NCBI GenBank assembly: GCA_002394535.1
Contig: DGUG01000197.1
Span: 1 to 7,953, forward strand
Direction of reading: 5' to 3'
DNA: 7,953 bases
Source: Lachnospiraceae bacterium UBA4316
GTDB taxonomy: Bacteria > Bacillota > Clostridia > Lachnospirales > Lachnospiraceae
The notes under the pieces were generated by a model. It ran no database searches. It was not told the origin of the DNA and worked only from the letters and a program-made list of their open reading frames with translations. A program made the position numbers and the translations under genes. Shown in pieces: positions 5,714-7,953 of the stretch (within the stretch, counting starts at the first letter, position 1; every line of letters begins with the position of its first letter).

Positions 5714-5740
5714 TAGGAATTTTAGGAATTGTCAGAATTT
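5714..5740 (-). repeat. three tandem 9-bp units in AT-rich spacer
   Basis: On the plus strand the units are TAGGAATTT (5714-5722), TAGGAATTG (5723-5731) and TCAGAATTT (5732-5740): two near-identical and one degenerate, in perfect 9-base register. The last unit covers the end of the helix-turn-helix gene. Helically spaced short repeats next to a DNA-binding protein gene could be binding sites; AT-rich chance repetition is the alternative. Confidence 0.4.
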
Positions 5741-6154
5741 ATATTTTCTGAGTATCTGTCCTATCCTCGTCTGATCGTAATGCATCAGAAAAGCTATCTG
5801 CTGTTGGCTCTTCCCGTCAATGTAGTAGTACTTGCAGATCAGCCTGTCTCTGGCGTTCTCAATGCTCTTGATGTATGTCAGTACGCTTTGAGTGATTTCC
5901 ATCAGTTCCTGTTCATCATTCTCGTACTGGTTCAGCTGAAGGAGCAGTCTCGTGCGCTTGGACGCATAGTCACGCATTGGCACTCCCTCGATGACAAAAT
6001 GCTGAATCCCGCCACTGCCGCCCTTTACGGAATCCTTTGTGGTTCCACTGTTCTCGATGTCTGTCAGCTGATGTTTCGTTCTCGCTATTCTTCTCTCAAG
6101 GTCTTTTAATTCCTTTTCGAGATATCTGTACTGTTTTAGCTTTGAATACGCCAT
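5732..6154 (-). CDS. sigma-70 region-4-like HTH protein (phage late regulator family candidate)
   Basis: This 140-aa protein has an N-terminal charged coiled coil (residues about 4-32, KQYRYLEKELKDLERRIART), a Gly/Ser-rich linker (KGGSGGIQHF), a second helical region (TRLLLQLNQYENDEQELME) and a C-terminal helix-turn-helix. In that C-terminal part DRLICKYYYIDGKSQQQIA is followed by FLMHYDQTRIGQILRKY, the pattern of sigma-70 region 4-like DNA-binding ends in RinA/ArpU/DUF1492-type phage regulators. Its start shares one base with the terminase stop (TAATG), with GGGGAG about 9 nt upstream, so it is translationally coupled to the terminase. The family usually acts as a late-gene activator and is normally encoded before the terminase; here it sits inside the packaging operon. 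A DNA-recognition role as a displaced small terminase is possible but not shown. The product class is fairly sure; its role is not. Confidence 0.65.
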   Translation of the reverse strand: MAYSKLKQYRYLEKELKDLERRIARTKHQLTDIENSGTTKDSVKGGSGGIQHFVIEGVPMRDYASKRTRLLLQLNQYENDEQELMEITQSVLTYIKSIENARDRLICKYYYIDGKSQQQIAFLMHYDQTRIGQILRKYKF

Positions 6155-7836
6155 TAAAACAAACTCCCCATTATCACGGCCTGTTTCCTCGCACCGGGAT
6201 TTTCGATGAACATATCAAGCTGAGTCAATCCGTCAGCTGCGTCATCATGCTCGTTCTTGCCAATCGTAACGAACATACACAATTCTTCCATCGCTGCCTG
6301 ATATTCTGCGGAACGGTGATCCTCGTCCAAAAAGATGAACTTTCGTTTAATGTCACCCGAATATGCTATAATTTTCTCCATCTTGGAAACCTTGTTCGGG
6401 GCTTTCCGTGATGTGCAACTGCATTTGTAGCCATGTTCCTGTAGGCGTTCGTCCACATACTGCGCATACAGATCGCCGCCTGTGTTGCCCTCAAAGCGTA
6501 TCTGCCGGATTTCGTTGTTCATGATCTGCCCTGTCACGAGCGGCAACGTATCTTCCTTCTTCCCGCCGTTAAACACCCAGTCAAAGATAAAGACTCTCCC
6601 ATCCTCGTACTCTCTGCCAATCGGCATGGATAAGCTGTCGCCGCCGCCCCACGCCACGTCAACCGCAGATACGACACGGCTGTCACCCTCCGGCAGTACG
6701 CCGTTGTAAAATTGCAGTTCGTCTTCCGGGAATAAGAGTCCTTCACGGACGAACGGCCTCTGCTGATATTTTGCCTCCCACTCGTTTTTGTCGAGTCTCG
6801 ACCGCACGTCTTTGTAATACTCCGTGCTGAATCCAACTCCGTAGTCATATTGGAAATTGCTTTCACCTTCAGCATTCAGCGCGGGTATCTCAATGAATTT
6901 GTATCGCGGATTATTCTTCTTGTCAGCCTTAACTCGTCCAAGAGGATCGATGGTGTTCCACCTGGTTCCCACCATCAACTCTTTTGATCCGTCATTCTTT
7001 CTGTCTACAAGAACATTGAGATAATCCTGATACCGATTCTCCAGTCTGGACGGACTAAGTGACTCCATTCTGTCACGAACAAGGTCATCGACATAAAGGT
7101 ATCCGTCAGCAGAAATATCGACAGCACCCGTCCATGTTCCGTCAATACCTCGACAGGTCAGTGTCGCAAATCTGTCCGGCTTTCCGAGATTGATCTCCTT
7201 TAAGTCAGCAGACTTTCTTTGTAGCTTCGCACGGGGAAAAATCTCTCTGAACGTGTATTCGTCAGTTCCTATCAGGTTGAGCGCTTCACTGTAAAATCCA
7301 TTGGCAAGGATCCCGGAGTGACCAGACATGGCGTTGTGGCTATTGGGACGCTTGCCCATAACCCATGCCATAAAAAATATACACATAGTAGACTTGCCTA
7401 CCCGAGGGGGTAAGCTGATTCCAAGGAAGTCATACTCTCCGTCTTCCAGTTTTTGCAGTTCTTCGACAAGAACATGCAGAGTCTTTTCCCGTGGACGATA
7501 AAACTGCTTTTCAATCGGCCTGTACCGCTCCATGTAATACAAAAATGATTCAAACCAGAACGGAGCCTCCCACCGCAGAAAATCCCAATACAGGTCGAAA
7601 ATCCTTGGATCATCCGCATAGGCATGGGCATATTTGTGTGCCAGAATGGATTCATGCACGAAATACTTACATTCCTCGACATGACCGCCTTTTGTAAATT
7701 TCCAGTCGATCTCCGCATCCGTCAGCAGTTGATACGCCGCAAGCAATCCTTCGTAGGTTTTATATTTGCGTCTATTGTCAGCTTTCAGCTTCGCAAAAAG
7801 ATCTTTGTATTCCTGTATATTCTTCCTGATGACCAT
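6154..7836 (-). CDS. terL: terminase large subunit
   Basis: This is the ATP-driven motor and endonuclease that packs DNA through the portal. At 560 aa it has the normal length. The ATPase half shows Walker A at residues about 142-150 (LPPRVGKST), Walker B at 247-251 (LYVDD) and a coupling/motif III segment MVGTRWN at 288-294. The C-terminal RNase H-like nuclease has the expected acidic residues: D393 in SAVDVAWGGGD, E449 in IRFEGNTGGDL, and D531/D532 with D535 in HDDAADGLTQLD. All key residues are present, so it should be active. The start ATG 7836-7834 has no ribosome binding site at normal distance; a GGAG lies 12 nt upstream inside a hairpin arm. The gene ends one base into the next gene. 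The pairing with an SPP1-type portal suggests, by inference, headful packaging. Confidence 0.93.
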   Translation of the reverse strand: MVIRKNIQEYKDLFAKLKADNRRKYKTYEGLLAAYQLLTDAEIDWKFTKGGHVEECKYFVHESILAHKYAHAYADDPRIFDLYWDFLRWEAPFWFESFLYYMERYRPIEKQFYRPREKTLHVLVEELQKLEDGEYDFLGISLPPRVGKSTMCIFFMAWVMGKRPNSHNAMSGHSGILANGFYSEALNLIGTDEYTFREIFPRAKLQRKSADLKEINLGKPDRFATLTCRGIDGTWTGAVDISADGYLYVDDLVRDRMESLSPSRLENRYQDYLNVLVDRKNDGSKELMVGTRWNTIDPLGRVKADKKNNPRYKFIEIPALNAEGESNFQYDYGVGFSTEYYKDVRSRLDKNEWEAKYQQRPFVREGLLFPEDELQFYNGVLPEGDSRVVSAVDVAWGGGDSLSMPIGREYEDGRVFIFDWVFNGGKKEDTLPLVTGQIMNNEIRQIRFEGNTGGDLYAQYVDERLQEHGYKCSCTSRKAPNKVSKMEKIIAYSGDIKRKFIFLDEDHRSAEYQAAMEELCMFVTIGKNEHDDAADGLTQLDMFIENPGARKQAVIMGSLF

Positions 7837-7874
7837 AAAAATAAGCCACTCCGCTCATGATTAGCGAAATGGCT
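7837..7874 (-). promoter_or_regulatory. 12-bp hairpin plus T-rich tail covering the terminase ribosome binding site
   Basis: In the minus-strand transcript AGCCATTTCGCT (7874-7863) pairs with AGCGGAGTGGCT (7855-7844) around a 7-nt loop (7862-7856). Two of the 12 pairs are G-U, so the stem is complete only in the minus-strand RNA. It is followed by TATTTTT (7843-7837), which runs into the terminase ATG. The shape resembles an intrinsic terminator, and the 3' arm holds the only SD-like sequence (GGAG, 7852-7849). It could therefore attenuate transcription from upstream, limit terminase translation, or both. Confidence 0.6.
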
Positions 7875-7893
7875 CTTAAAAACAGATTACGCC

Positions 7894-7953
7894 CTATTCT
7901 GTTCGGCTCTCTGTCTCTGTATTCACTTCAAATGCTTCTCTGCAATAACTGGC
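7894..7953 (-). CDS. 3' end of an unidentified upstream gene (partial)
   Basis: The frame is open from the window edge to TAG 7896-7894, giving 19 residues that begin ASYCREAFEVNTE and end TESRTE. The other two minus frames stop sooner. By position, just before the large terminase gene, it could be the C-terminus of a small terminase subunit or of another packaging-module gene, but 19 residues are too few to identify. It could also be a chance open stretch. Confidence 0.35.
   Translation of the reverse strand, partial: ASYCREAFEVNTETESRTE

Overview
The window is part of the late structural module of a tailed phage or prophage, entirely on the minus strand and transcribed from high to low coordinates. 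The proteins resemble siphovirus head genes from low-to-mid-GC Bacillota, probably a gut Clostridia/Lachnospiraceae-type host. That host guess rests on protein flavour, strong GGAGG-type ribosome binding sites and moderate GC. No host gene, att site, tRNA or integrase is visible, so free phage and prophage cannot be told apart.

Layout in transcription order: the 3' end of an unidentified upstream gene (about 7953-7894); a 12-bp hairpin with a T-rich tail that runs up to the next start codon (7874-7837); the large terminase subunit (7836-6154); a coiled-coil plus sigma-region-4-like helix-turn-helix protein (6154-5732); a short AT-rich gap with three tandem 9-bp units (5740-5714); a 60-aa protein of unknown function (5675-5493) that overlaps the portal start by 56 bases; an SPP1-type portal (5548-3920); a MuF-type minor head protein (3942-3244); a 141-base gap with an array of small hairpins sharing one loop sequence (3242-3118); a DUF4355-like scaffold (3102-2512); an N4-gp56-type HK97-fold major capsid protein (2485-1511); a 41-aa basic protein (1497-1372); a head-tail adaptor (1366-1016); a head-closure/stopper-like protein (905-513); and the N-terminal part of an HK97-gp10-like tail-completion protein that runs off the left edge (520-1).

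Together these genes package DNA (terminase plus portal), build the procapsid around an internal scaffold (scaffold, capsid, MuF protein), and then close the head and join it to the tail (adaptor, stopper, gp10-like). No prohead protease is seen. This fits the separate-scaffold assembly route rather than the HK97 protease route. Spacing is tight, with several overlapping start/stop pairs, so this is probably one operon.

The parts not explained by ordinary phage annotation are mostly non-coding. The clearest is the hairpin array before the scaffold gene: three stems of different sequence close the same AGAGAA loop, and two of them are followed by an identical 13-nt sequence. Next are the hairpin that buries the only ribosome-binding-like sequence of the terminase gene and the tandem 9-bp units after the helix-turn-helix gene. 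A roughly 40-residue Tyr-rich module inserted in the major capsid protein also deserves attention. The window has no stretch over 300 bases without a gene.
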